A DNA stretch of 52,263 nucleotides from NCBI RefSeq assembly GCF_046292685.1, contig NZ_JBKBQM010000018.1, forward strand, positions 1 to 52,263. Direction: 5' to 3'. How positions within the stretch are numbered: position 1 is the first letter of the stretch; each line of letters starts with the position of its first letter. The notes beneath the pieces were generated by a model that searched no databases, was not told where the DNA came from, and saw only the letters and a list, made by a program, of their open reading frames with translations. The position numbers were made by a program, and so were the translations under genes. Positions 1 to 8,911 of the stretch are shown here, in pieces. The stretch is from Wagnerdoeblera sp046292685. GTDB taxonomy: Bacteria; Pseudomonadota; Alphaproteobacteria; Rhodobacterales; Rhodobacteraceae.

Positions 1-1096
1 ACACGATGCCGAACCCGCACAGCGCCGGGTTCTCGCCCGTGACCGTCACCACTGGAATGACACCGGCGGCGAAGGGGCTGGGGAAGGTCCAGGTGATGTC
101 GCCGCTGCGGAACATCTGCCCCTCGGCGGTCGAGACGCTGGCGGCCGACAGGTCGGTGCGGATGCATTCCTGCCAGCCCGAGGCGCGCCGCTCGAACGCG
201 CCGTTCGCGTTCGCGCCGAACTGCATCAATGCCCCGGTGGGTTGCCCGCCGGACTGGCTGACGGTGCCCAGCGCGTTGCCGGTGCCATAGGCGGTTTGCC
301 AGGCGCCCCAGGTGCCGGCCTGGCTGGTGCGCCACGCCAGCCGCCCGCCGGCGCTGGAGGTGCGCTCAATGGCAATCTGCTGCGGCGCGCGCGTGCCCGC
401 ACCAAGCGCATGCACCACGATCACCGCGCCCTGGCTGAACCCCGGCCCGGTGCCGCTGGTGCCCCCCGTCATGTTGAAGCGGTAAAGCCCCGCCGGGGTC
501 AGGGTATCGTCGAGGTTGGCCAGCAGCGGGGCATAGCTGCCCCCCAGCCCGAAGGCGCCGGTGGTGCCCGCCAGCGCCAGCAACCGGCCCGCCGTGCTGT
601 CGGTCGAATTGGCGATCACCTCGCCCGACCGCAGCGCGCGGCCCTGATCCAGCATGGCGCCCATCACGAAGGTGCGCCAGCGCGCCGCGCTCCAGGTCAG
701 CAGCACGGCCGAACCGGGCGGCAGGCTGCCGGTGGCGACATAGTCGATCAGGTCGCCCCCTTGGGGTTGCAGCGTGATCGTACCGGCGCCCTCGTTGCGG
801 ATCAGCACCGACCAGCCGGCATCGAGCGACGACAGCGCCGGCAGTGTCAGCGTCCAGCTGCCGGACAGGGCGTGCACGGTGCGCCCGCGGTCGGCCGCGG
901 TCAACGTCGTCGCCACGCTGCGGAATAGCGCGCCGGCCTGCCCGACGCTGCCCAGCGCGGCCAGCGCGGCGGCCGGCGTGCCGTCGGCGCCCAGCAGGTC
1001 GGCGAGGAACGCCCGCAGGTCAGCGAACGTGGTTTTCATCTGCGCATTGGTGCGGGTCGATCCGGTGAAATCGGAACTCGGGGGCAGCGCGGGCAT
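1..1096 (-). CDS. Phage tail fibre / host-recognition protein, C-terminus beyond the window
   Basis: Reading the minus strand from ATG at 1096 gives an open frame of 365 codons that runs off the window, so the C-terminus is missing. The N-terminus (MPALPPSSDFTG) is followed by an Ala-rich stretch, a beta-rich region and, near residues 240-300, text typical of pyocin-knob/tail-fibre domains (AWRTSQAGTWGAWQTAYGTG). The start overlaps the stop of the J-like gene as TGATG, which fixes the start and places it last in the visible tail operon, where siphophages usually keep the adhesin. It should form the distal fibre that contacts the host surface. The family is assigned from composition and position, not from a conserved catalytic motif. 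Confidence 0.75.
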   Translation of the reverse strand, partial: MPALPPSSDFTGSTRTNAQMKTTFADLRAFLADLLGADGTPAAALAALGSVGQAGALFRSVATTLTAADRGRTVHALSGSWTLTLPALSSLDAGWSVLIRNEGAGTITLQPQGGDLIDYVATGSLPPGSAVLLTWSAARWRTFVMGAMLDQGRALRSGEVIANSTDSTAGRLLALAGTTGAFGLGGSYAPLLANLDDTLTPAGLYRFNMTGGTSGTGPGFSQGAVIVVHALGAGTRAPQQIAIERTSSAGGRLAWRTSQAGTWGAWQTAYGTGNALGTVSQSGGQPTGALMQFGANANGAFERRASGWQECIRTDLSAASVSTAEGQMFRSGDITWTFPSPFAAGVIPVVTVTGENPALCGFGIV

Positions 1097-4000
1097 CAGG
1101 TTCTCCAGTAGGGGTCGGGGTCGGCGCCCCAGTGGGTTGCGGCTTCGGCCAGCCAGAACAGCCCGACCAGCGCGCCGACCGAGGCGACGGCCCAGGGCCC
1201 GGGGGCGAGGCCAAGGCCCCGCACGCGCACCAGCGTGCTGGCCGCATCGCCCACGGTCACCACCTGCTGGCTCGCGGTGGTATCGGCAACGCGGGTCCAG
1301 CTGACGGTGGTGTCGGCGAGGTCGAAGCCGTCGGCCAGCTCCACCTGATAGCTGTCGGCCCCCGGGGCCGGGCGCCAGGCCAGAACGGTCAGCCCCGGCC
1401 CGTCCGGCAGGCTGCGGGCCATCAGCTGGCCCACCACCGGCTGCACCGGCACGCGCGGCAGCGCCGAATAGCTGACCGGCTCGGCCACCGCGCCGGTTTC
1501 GGCGGTGTGCACGGCAGGATCCTCGACCACCGCTTCGATCAGCACGCGGTAATGCGTGCGCGGCGTGACGCTGGCCACCTTGGCCAGCGCGCGCCAGGTC
1601 TCGGCCTGCCCGAAGGCAACATGGGTGCGCTCGGCGTCGGGGCCGGTGAACGGGGCCGGGTCCGGCGCCTCGGCGAATTGCAGCACGTCGTCGGCGCCGC
1701 CGCGGGTGACGGGGTATGCACCTTGCACGCTGCCGTCGCGGGCGCGCAGGCCGGCAACGTGGCCGGTGCCCGACCAGTCCAGCGGCTCGGTGACGCGCAG
1801 GCGCAGGGTGGCGGCGTCCCAGGCGACGGCCTCGGCCTGCTGGCCCCAGCCGGGCATCGAATGCTGCACCGCGATCAGGTCGCCGATGGAGGGGATGAAC
1901 CCCTCCATCTCGGTCTCGAACCGCACGGTCTCGCGGCGGTAGCGGTTGGCGGCGGCCTGATACAGCCCCTCGCGCAAGGCCTGGGCTGCGCTGGTCACGC
2001 CGAACAGGTCCATCGGTGCGGGGCGGGCAGCCGTGCTGCCGGGCAACCGCGCCTTGATCCGGCGCGGCTGCCAGACCTGACCGTCGAAAATCTGCACGTC
2101 CACCGCGTCGGCGGTTTCCGGGCCAGGCATCGCGAAATCCAGCGCGAAAGTGCCCTTCAGGATGTTCCGCTCCGAGAACATCTGCACCGGAACGCTGGCC
2201 GGGCCGTCGCGGGCGATCCTGAGCTTGCCGCCTTGCATGAAGATCCGCGACCGGCCTGCCATGGCAATCTTGCTGGCCGAGTCCCACCAGGTGCCGGCGC
2301 TGTCGAACCGACCGTTGAACGTGTCGCCGCGTTCGGCCCAGATCGCGTCCAGCGCCAGCAGCGCCGGCAGGTCAAGCCGGCTGTCCGGCAGGCGCGCGCC
2401 GTAGTCGGCGTTCCGCGCCGCGTCGGCCAGCGCCCAGGCGATGGACCGGGTGGCCTGCGGCGCCGTCCACGTGCTGCCGGTCCAGACCGGCAATTTGCGG
2501 GTGGCCAGAACCGCGATTTTTCGGCTGGCCTGCGCGCTGAGGTTGTTCGAGGCGCGCATGCGCAGCGCGATCAGCGTCACCGGGCCGAAATCCGCCGGCT
2601 CGGCCAGATAGGCGCGCAGGCCCGCCCAGATCACCTCGTGCCCGTCGGCGTCGACGGTCGATTTCTCGTCCAGCCGCCAGGCGCGCACGCGGTATCGGCC
2701 CGGCGTGGCCAGATCGTAGGTGAAGGTGCGCCGCTGCGGCGTGTTGGTGCGGTCGGTGATCGTCTCCTCGCCCAGCAGCACCCACCCCCCGATCGGCAGG
2801 CCGATGTCGTCGACCCGCTGCGCCTCGATGCGCACCGACAGGCTGATCGTGGCAAGACCGCCGCCGCTGGATTTGTAGATCCCGCGCGGCATCACCAGAT
2901 CGATTCCGATGCGGTGCGCCACCGACTCCGGCGCCGATGCGACGAATCCGCTGGCGTTGCCCATCACGCTGGCGACCACAGCCTTGCCGGCCGCGGTCAG
3001 GCTGCCCGGGCTGGTGACGGTGTAGCTGTCGGCGCCCGGCACCGTGGCGATCTGGTAGACGCCTGACGGGTGCAGCGCGCTGCGCACCTCCAGCATGCCG
3101 CTGCCCGATCCGCTGCTGCCCAGCGTCACCGTCCACGACCCTGCTGCCACCGTCGCAATCGTGCCGGTGGTGTAAGGCAGTTCGCCGTTGGGAAAACTCA
3201 GGAACACCGTCTGCCCGGCGGTGCGGGTGTGGCTGGCCTCGGTCACGGTCAGCGTCGTGCCGGATCGCGTGAATGCCGCCTCGACGAACAGGTCGAGATG
3301 CACCGCCTGCCCGGTCGCGCGGTTGTGGGCGGTCTCGGTCACGGTGATCGTGGTGGCCGACTGCGCCCAGGTGCCCAGCGCGCGCCCGCGCAGCTCCTGC
3401 CCGGACACCTCGACCGAGGTCACGACCGCGGTCGGGAACAGGGTCACCTGCCCACCCGGCCCGACAACCTCGACCGTGATCTCGTCGAAAGCGCTGATCG
3501 GGGTGTCCTCGATCCGCAACTGTTCGATCTCGAATTCGCCGGCGCCCAGGCACAGCAGCTGGTAGAGGTATTGTTCGTTGCCGGCATACTCGGCATAGGG
3601 CTGTGCGGCGAAATCCGGGTAGCTCAGGACACGGCCGTATTGCACCGGGATCGGCGCATCCAGCCGGCCGACGTTGCCCTGGGCCTGCAGGTTGTAGGTC
3701 GGCGACGGGTTCGGCATCACCGCCTGTTTCGGCGGCGGCAACAAAGCGTTGATCAGCGCGTTCCCGGCCATGTAGATGCCAAGCGTTGTAATCTGGCCGA
3801 GAAAGGTCTTGCCGACAAGCGCGGTCGTTGTCCCTAGTAGGCCCGCAGCCGCCCAAGGCGCAAAGGCCATCAACGCCAAGCTCAGGACCAGACGCAGCGG
3901 GTTCGACCCGCCCTTGCTGCTGCCACCGCCGCGCGGCAGCACGATCACCGCCAGCCGGTCGCCGTCGCGCAGGCGCCGCCGCCAGCCGGCGCGCAGGACG

Positions 4001-4140
4001 GGGCGGCCGTTCAACACCGCCACGGCCGGGCGCCCCTGCGGCATCAGACGGCGGATGCGCAGCGGCCGGCGCAGGACGGCAACCGCGCGGCTGCCGATCG
4101 GGTCGAACGGGTTGCGGATCGCAACGACCTCGGCCCTCAC
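1096..4140 (-). CDS. Phage tail tip / host specificity protein J-like
   Basis: A 1014-residue protein, a usual size for the lambda J / GTA tip group. I chose GTG at 4140 (VRAEVVAIRNPFDP) because it overlaps the upstream stop as GTGA. The N-terminal 70 residues hold a small basic beta domain (PVLRAGWRRRLRDGDRLAV), followed by a hydrophobic segment at about 83-135 and then the tip core with YNLQAQGNVGRLDAPIPVQYGR at about 149-170. Residues about 264-316 carry two copies of an HxRxxGQxVxL unit, an apparent local duplication. The C-terminal third looks like fibronectin-type beta domains (VQPVVGQLMARSLPDG, LAWRPAPGADSYQVEL). The role is the central hub at the tail tip that contacts the receptor and fibre. 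Confidence 0.85.
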   Translation of the reverse strand: MRAEVVAIRNPFDPIGSRAVAVLRRPLRIRRLMPQGRPAVAVLNGRPVLRAGWRRRLRDGDRLAVIVLPRGGGSSKGGSNPLRLVLSLALMAFAPWAAAGLLGTTTALVGKTFLGQITTLGIYMAGNALINALLPPPKQAVMPNPSPTYNLQAQGNVGRLDAPIPVQYGRVLSYPDFAAQPYAEYAGNEQYLYQLLCLGAGEFEIEQLRIEDTPISAFDEITVEVVGPGGQVTLFPTAVVTSVEVSGQELRGRALGTWAQSATTITVTETAHNRATGQAVHLDLFVEAAFTRSGTTLTVTEASHTRTAGQTVFLSFPNGELPYTTGTIATVAAGSWTVTLGSSGSGSGMLEVRSALHPSGVYQIATVPGADSYTVTSPGSLTAAGKAVVASVMGNASGFVASAPESVAHRIGIDLVMPRGIYKSSGGGLATISLSVRIEAQRVDDIGLPIGGWVLLGEETITDRTNTPQRRTFTYDLATPGRYRVRAWRLDEKSTVDADGHEVIWAGLRAYLAEPADFGPVTLIALRMRASNNLSAQASRKIAVLATRKLPVWTGSTWTAPQATRSIAWALADAARNADYGARLPDSRLDLPALLALDAIWAERGDTFNGRFDSAGTWWDSASKIAMAGRSRIFMQGGKLRIARDGPASVPVQMFSERNILKGTFALDFAMPGPETADAVDVQIFDGQVWQPRRIKARLPGSTAARPAPMDLFGVTSAAQALREGLYQAAANRYRRETVRFETEMEGFIPSIGDLIAVQHSMPGWGQQAEAVAWDAATLRLRVTEPLDWSGTGHVAGLRARDGSVQGAYPVTRGGADDVLQFAEAPDPAPFTGPDAERTHVAFGQAETWRALAKVASVTPRTHYRVLIEAVVEDPAVHTAETGAVAEPVSYSALPRVPVQPVVGQLMARSLPDGPGLTVLAWRPAPGADSYQVELADGFDLADTTVSWTRVADTTASQQVVTVGDAASTLVRVRGLGLAPGPWAVASVGALVGLFWLAEAATHWGADPDPYWRT

Positions 4141-4532
4141 GCTGCCACCCTCCGGTAAATCCCCGCGATCCGGTAGCCAAGGTCGGCCAGCCGCGGCAGC
4201 GGCGTCACGATCACGCCCGCCCCCTCCACGCTGTGCAGGCAGGCAGGCCCTTCGGGCAGCAGCACCAGCACGCCGACGTGGCAGGGCCATCGGCCTTTGG
4301 CCATCAGCACCGCATCTCCCTCGGCCAGCGGGGCGACGGCAGGTGCCCAGCCGGTGGCCTGATAATCGACAGCGAAGGCCCGGCGCGCGGCGCGCGGGTC
4401 GGCGGCATCGACCGGCACCGGCGGCACATCCCAGCCCCACCGCTCGCGCCAGACCGCGCGCGCGAAATTCCAGCAGTCGGAAACCCCGGCCACCCAGGGC
4501 CGACCGACCAGCTCTGCCGCCCAGTGACTCAC
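4137..4532 (-). CDS. NlpC/P60-type tail peptidase (C40-like)
   Basis: 131 residues from GTG at 4532 (VSHWAAELVGRPW), which overlaps the previous stop as GTGA; its own stop overlaps the J-like start the same way. The motif GVSDCWNFARAVW supplies the catalytic cysteine and WPCHVGVLV the catalytic histidine region of the NlpC/P60 fold in tail-associated cell-wall peptidases. It sits between the DUF1833 protein and the J-like protein, the same order as in GTA-like and lambda-like tail tips (lambda K position). It is expected to cleave peptidoglycan peptides locally during DNA entry. Length is normal for the phage version. Confidence 0.85.
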   Translation of the reverse strand: MSHWAAELVGRPWVAGVSDCWNFARAVWRERWGWDVPPVPVDAADPRAARRAFAVDYQATGWAPAVAPLAEGDAVLMAKGRWPCHVGVLVLLPEGPACLHSVEGAGVIVTPLPRLADLGYRIAGIYRRVAA

Positions 4533-5056
4533 GGCAACAGCCCCTTGAATTTGTCCAGATCGTAGACCAGCCGCGGGAACGCCTCGTTCAGCAGGTCCGG
4601 GAAGCCGGCCGTGGCGCGGATGCGCTGCGGCGTGGCGCTGACCGATTTCAGGTGCAGCACCAGCGGGGGGTCGTTTTCCGGCCCCGACAGCGGGTCGGAC
4701 GACAGGTAGGCGCGATAGATCAGCTGCACGGGGTCGCCGGCCAGAACGGCCGCGCGCACCTGCGCCAGGATTTCCGGCGAGACGTTGTCGATCTCCAGCA
4801 CGCACTGCGGCGCCCCGGCGCTGGTCTGATCCGGCGGCACCAGGTCGAACGCATAGGCCGCGAACTCGACCACCTGGCCGGCGTCGATCGGCGCCGACGC
4901 TTCCAGCCGCGCCGACAGCGACACGCGGTCGCGCACCACGCGCACCGGCACGGCGAATGCCGGGTGGTGCAGCTCGACCGTGTGCAGGATCACCTCGTCC
5001 ACCGGCGCGCTGGCGTAGGCTTCGGCAATCGCGGCCGACAGGGCGGGGTCAGGCAT
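4529..5056 (-). CDS. DUF1833 tail-tip protein
   Basis: 175 residues, start ATG at 5056. The pattern MPDPALSAAIAEAYASAP, then VILHTVELHHPAF and later LEIDNVSPEI, matches DUF1833, a family found next to the NlpC/P60 and J-like genes in siphophage tails (lambda L/M position). It overlaps the gene before it by 8 bases and the peptidase after it as GTGA. It probably forms part of the baseplate hub. I see no enzyme motif. Confidence 0.8.
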   Translation of the reverse strand: MPDPALSAAIAEAYASAPVDEVILHTVELHHPAFAVPVRVVRDRVSLSARLEASAPIDAGQVVEFAAYAFDLVPPDQTSAGAPQCVLEIDNVSPEILAQVRAAVLAGDPVQLIYRAYLSSDPLSGPENDPPLVLHLKSVSATPQRIRATAGFPDLLNEAFPRLVYDLDKFKGLLP

Positions 5057-5954
5057 AGCGCACCTCGACAGGGGCGGTCACGTGCACGTTGAGGCCGGAC
5101 AGGATTTCCGTTTCGAACATTCCCTCGAATCGCGCTTCGACCGGCGCAATCGCGCCGCCGGTCCACAGCGGGATCAGCGCCCAGGCGCCGCCGCGACCGG
5201 CGCCGGTGACCGATCCGTCGGCGCCGGTGGGCAGAAACAGGTTGAAATCATTGGCCAGCGCGGCGTTGACCTCGCAGATTTCCACGCCCTTCGAGATATC
5301 GCCGGCGTAGCTCTGGTTGCCGGAATCGTCCAGCGCCAGCACCCGCAGCGCCGCCGCCGCGCCGCCGGCGCCTACGGGCGCGCGCAGGTCGACCCTGTGC
5401 CAGCCCGACGCCAGCGGCCGGACCGCGGCCGACACGACCCCGGACTGCCCCAGCACAACGCCCGCGGCGAGGTCGATATTGGCAAACCGGCTGGTTCCGT
5501 CACGGCCCACCAGCGCGACCCTGGCCCGGTTGCGCCCCGCTGCGCGCAGCGCGATGGTGACAAAAGCTGTCACCCCGGACACCAGCGCGGGCAGCGACCT
5601 GTCGACCCGGTGATCCCCCGTGGTTGCGGTTTCGGCCAGTTTTCCGGTGATCTGGCCGCCGGGGCCGACCCCGGCCGATGGGGCCCAGGAGGCGCCGGTC
5701 AGCGCCCAGGCTGACAGGTCGTCGGAATCGCCGGCCAGAGACCAGGGCAAATCCTCGAACCAGGCCCGAAACCCGTGGAACTGCAACGCGGTCATGCGCC
5801 AGACCGCCTGCACCCGGTCGCGGCGGGCGCGGGTCAGCACCCGGTTGCGGGATGCGCCGACCTCCATGTCGCTGCGCAGGAACGGATCGGCGGGGCTCAG
5901 CTGGTAGCCAGGGCCAATCGGCGACGGCAATGTTTCGGGCCAGTAGCGCGTCAT
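5049..5954 (-). CDS. Phage minor tail protein with a carbohydrate-binding-like middle domain
   Basis: 301 residues, ATG at 5954 overlapping the tape-measure stop as ATGA. The N-terminus (MTRYWPETLPSPIGPGYQL) with a Trp/Phe-rich segment (FHGFRAWFEDLPWSLAG) resembles the short tail-attachment domain of minor tail proteins. Residues about 90-240 (WAPSAGVGPGGQITGKLAET to VEICEVNAALAND) read as a jelly-roll of the type often called phage head-spike/fibre domain. It lies between the tape measure and DUF1833 genes, the lambda-M-like position. I do not recognise a specific family for the full length. Confidence 0.65.
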   Translation of the reverse strand: MTRYWPETLPSPIGPGYQLSPADPFLRSDMEVGASRNRVLTRARRDRVQAVWRMTALQFHGFRAWFEDLPWSLAGDSDDLSAWALTGASWAPSAGVGPGGQITGKLAETATTGDHRVDRSLPALVSGVTAFVTIALRAAGRNRARVALVGRDGTSRFANIDLAAGVVLGQSGVVSAAVRPLASGWHRVDLRAPVGAGGAAAALRVLALDDSGNQSYAGDISKGVEICEVNAALANDFNLFLPTGADGSVTGAGRGGAWALIPLWTGGAIAPVEARFEGMFETEILSGLNVHVTAPVEVRYA

Positions 5955-8911
5955 CGGCCGACCCGCGCCAGGCCGTAACGGTCGCCCAGCATTCCGGCCA
6001 AAGACCCGACACCGCGGGCGGCGCGCTCGGTGATTGCGGATTCCACCTGTTCGATCATCACGTCCATCGTCATGGTCTGCCCGTCTGCCCGCTCGCGCCG
6101 CTCGATCCGGGCGTTCGGGTGGTTGTTGATGATGTTGACGATCTGGCGCGGCGGCGTGCCGGCGGGTTCGGCAGCGAGGGCGGCGTTCTCTGCCACGCGC
6201 GGCGCCTCGGCCATGCGGCCGATCACGCCGCCTTGCGCAAAAGCCTGCGGCGGGCGCATCCGCTCGCGCAGGTCGGGCAGCGCCACGCCCAGGGCCCCGC
6301 CGGGCGCGCGCTGCAGCGGCAGCACCGTCGCCCCGCCGGGGCCGGTGGCCAGCACGCCGGGCCCCTGCGGACCGGGGCGCAGCGGCAGGATGGCCTCGGG
6401 TCCGGCCTCGCCCATCAGCCCGGTGTCGGCGCCGCCGCGGATCGCGAACAGCGTCGGGCGGCCGACCACCTGGTTGCGGTGCGCGGCCAGCGGCGGCAGG
6501 TCGGGAACCCCGCCGGTGGCAAAGGGGATCACCCCGCGCGCGCCGACCACGCCGCCTTGCGCGAAGGGGAACAGGCTCATCAACCCGTCGATCAGCGGCG
6601 TAATGAACGGCGTCAGGTATTTCCTGGTAAACGCTCGCGTCAGCTCCATCAGCACGTGGTCGGCAAACGCGGTCATCGCGCTTTTGCCGCTGGCGATGCT
6701 GCGCGCAAAGTTCTCCTCGAAATTCTCGATCAGCGAGCGGCGTAGCTCCTCGCCCACGGTCTGCGCCTGAACGCCGAGGTCGGCCAGCGCCTGGCGCGCG
6801 GTTTCCGCCGCCGCTTTCCCCGCGGGCCCGAGGCGATCGAGCCGCGCAATCAGCTCGGCCAGCTGGTCGGCCGCGCGGGCCTTGGCATCGGCCACCGCAT
6901 CCGAACCCTCGGCCACCGACAGCAGGCCCGCGCGCACCTTTTCGGCCACGGCCGCCTGCGCCAGCGACAGCTCGCCCAGGATTTCCGTGCCCTGCGCGGC
7001 CAAGCCGGCCACGGTGACGCGCGATGCCCCGCCGCCAACGGCGCCGCTGCCAACGGCGCGCCTGGACGGCGGCGGGGCGTTGCGGGTGGCAATCGCCTGC
7101 TGCGCCGGCGTCGGCTGCGGCGAGCGGCTGCCGTAGGCCACCATCGCCTGACCGCCCGGGCTGAATTCCACCTTCATCGCGTCCAGCGCGGCCTGAGCCC
7201 TGATCTGGACGGCGACGTCCAGGGCCACGCCCAGTTGCCGAGCCAGCCCAACCGCCTCGGCACGGGCGGCGGCGATTCCGGCGGCGATATCGACGTTGCT
7301 CAGTTTGACCTTGGCATCGTAGGCGTCGAGGATGGCGCGGGCCAGATCGGCGGAATAGTTGGCGGCCTTGATCTGCTCCTCCAGCGCGGCGCGCTCGTGG
7401 GCGGCGCGCAACGCGGCGACCTGGGCGCTGGCTTCGCCGTGGGTTGCGATGGCGCGCCGCAGCTCTGCCTCGCGCTCCAGCTCGCCCAGCAGCTTTTCGC
7501 CGCCGGCCTGCGCGCGCGCGGCGGCAATCTGACGCTGCAGATCGAGGATTTCCTGATACCGCGCGACGTTGCCGGGCAAAGACGGGTCCACGCCGGCCTC
7601 GCGCGCGCGGTTCAACGCGTCAAGTTCGACCTTGGTCAGGCCGGCCTGCTCGGCCTCGCGCTGCAACGCTGTGATGACGCCCTGATAGCGCTCCTCGGCA
7701 ATCCGGGCCTGTTCCTCGGCCGAGCGGCGTGCAATCTCCTCCTGCTCGGCCAGACGCCGCGCGCTGATGGCGCGGAGTTCCGCCTCCATCTCCTCGATGT
7801 CGCTCAGGATCGTGGCACGCTGGCCCGGCGTCAGGCGGAACGGGTGCCAGGCGGCCCGGGCGTCGTCCTGCGCCAGCTGGTCGCGCGCGTCGTTGATCTG
7901 CCGCACCAGATCGGTGACCGCAGCAAAATCAGCGTCCTCTGGCGCCAGCGCCTCGCTGATCCTGCGCGCACCGTTCGCAATCGTGCCGACCACATATTCG
8001 AGCCTGGTGAGTTCCGCCACGCGGCTGCCGAGCACCTCGAACAGCCGGCCCGAGTTTTCGGCCAGCGTGTCAAAGGCCCCGGCCAGGCCCCCGCCGGCGG
8101 CAGCCCCGGCGCCGCCGACCTGCGCCTCGATCTGCTGCAGGATCAGCCCCTGCGCCTGCGCCGCCTGTCCGGTGGCCATCAGCTGTTTGATGACCTCTTT
8201 CTGCGCGGCGCTGAACGAAACTCCGACTTTGGTCAGCGCCGACAACCCCTGCTCGGGGTTTTCCAGCGCCTTGCCCAGCTGCACCGCGGCGCTTTCGATC
8301 GTGCCGAATCCGACGGCGGCCAGATCCTGCGCGGCGCGGATCGTGCGGTCGAACGTCTCTCCGGCGATGCTGCGGAACGTCAGCAGTTGCGTCGCGGCGG
8401 CGCGCACTCCGGTCGTGCTGGCCAGCGTGTTGCGGCCCAAATCCAGCGCCAGCCGGTTGATATCCTCCCACGTTCGGCCGGCCGCGCCGCCGGTGGCGCG
8501 GATCACCTGTTCCGTGGTCAGCATCTGCGTTTCCATCGCGGCAAAAGCCGCGACGGATTTCGCGCCGACCGCGGCCAGCGCCGCGCCAAGCGCCGCGCCT
8601 GCCAGCGCGGCGGCCCCCATCAGCGGCGGCAACCCGGCGGTCACGCCGCCGATCTGCTGCAGCTGCTGCGCTGCCCCGCCGATGGCCGGCACCGAACTGG
8701 CCAGGTTGGCCCCGAACAGCTGCGCCGCGCGCGCGGCCTGCTGGCCCGCGCTGCCTGTCTGGCTGAGGCCCGCGCCCAGATCGCGCAGGCCGCCGGCACC
8801 GCTGCGCCCCGCATTGCCCAGGCCGCGCAGGTCGTCGGCCACGCGCCGGATATCGTCGCGGGCGCGGCCGGTGTCGGCGGTGATGCGGAACGAGAGGTCT
8901 TGCGCGGTCAT
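5951..8911 (-). CDS. Tail length tape measure protein
   Basis: 986 residues. The N-terminus (FRITADTGRARDDIRRVADD) is followed by a hydrophobic Ala/Gly stretch at about 70-120 and the tape-measure core QMLTTEQVIRATGGAAGRTW. The centre is long, helical and Gln/Glu/Arg rich, consistent with an extended rod. The C-terminal quarter carries AFADHVLMELTRAFTRKYL and GLMGEAGPEAILPLRPGPQG, the hallmark of lambda-H-type C-terminal domains. At a typical 1.5 angstroms per residue it predicts a tail of about 150 nm. It starts at ATG 8911, overlapping the GT stop as ATGA, the usual gene order. Confidence 0.93.
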   Translation of the reverse strand: MTAQDLSFRITADTGRARDDIRRVADDLRGLGNAGRSGAGGLRDLGAGLSQTGSAGQQAARAAQLFGANLASSVPAIGGAAQQLQQIGGVTAGLPPLMGAAALAGAALGAALAAVGAKSVAAFAAMETQMLTTEQVIRATGGAAGRTWEDINRLALDLGRNTLASTTGVRAAATQLLTFRSIAGETFDRTIRAAQDLAAVGFGTIESAAVQLGKALENPEQGLSALTKVGVSFSAAQKEVIKQLMATGQAAQAQGLILQQIEAQVGGAGAAAGGGLAGAFDTLAENSGRLFEVLGSRVAELTRLEYVVGTIANGARRISEALAPEDADFAAVTDLVRQINDARDQLAQDDARAAWHPFRLTPGQRATILSDIEEMEAELRAISARRLAEQEEIARRSAEEQARIAEERYQGVITALQREAEQAGLTKVELDALNRAREAGVDPSLPGNVARYQEILDLQRQIAAARAQAGGEKLLGELEREAELRRAIATHGEASAQVAALRAAHERAALEEQIKAANYSADLARAILDAYDAKVKLSNVDIAAGIAAARAEAVGLARQLGVALDVAVQIRAQAALDAMKVEFSPGGQAMVAYGSRSPQPTPAQQAIATRNAPPPSRRAVGSGAVGGGASRVTVAGLAAQGTEILGELSLAQAAVAEKVRAGLLSVAEGSDAVADAKARAADQLAELIARLDRLGPAGKAAAETARQALADLGVQAQTVGEELRRSLIENFEENFARSIASGKSAMTAFADHVLMELTRAFTRKYLTPFITPLIDGLMSLFPFAQGGVVGARGVIPFATGGVPDLPPLAAHRNQVVGRPTLFAIRGGADTGLMGEAGPEAILPLRPGPQGPGVLATGPGGATVLPLQRAPGGALGVALPDLRERMRPPQAFAQGGVIGRMAEAPRVAENAALAAEPAGTPPRQIVNIINNHPNARIERRERADGQTMTMDVMIEQVESAITERAARGVGSLAGMLGDRYGLARVGR

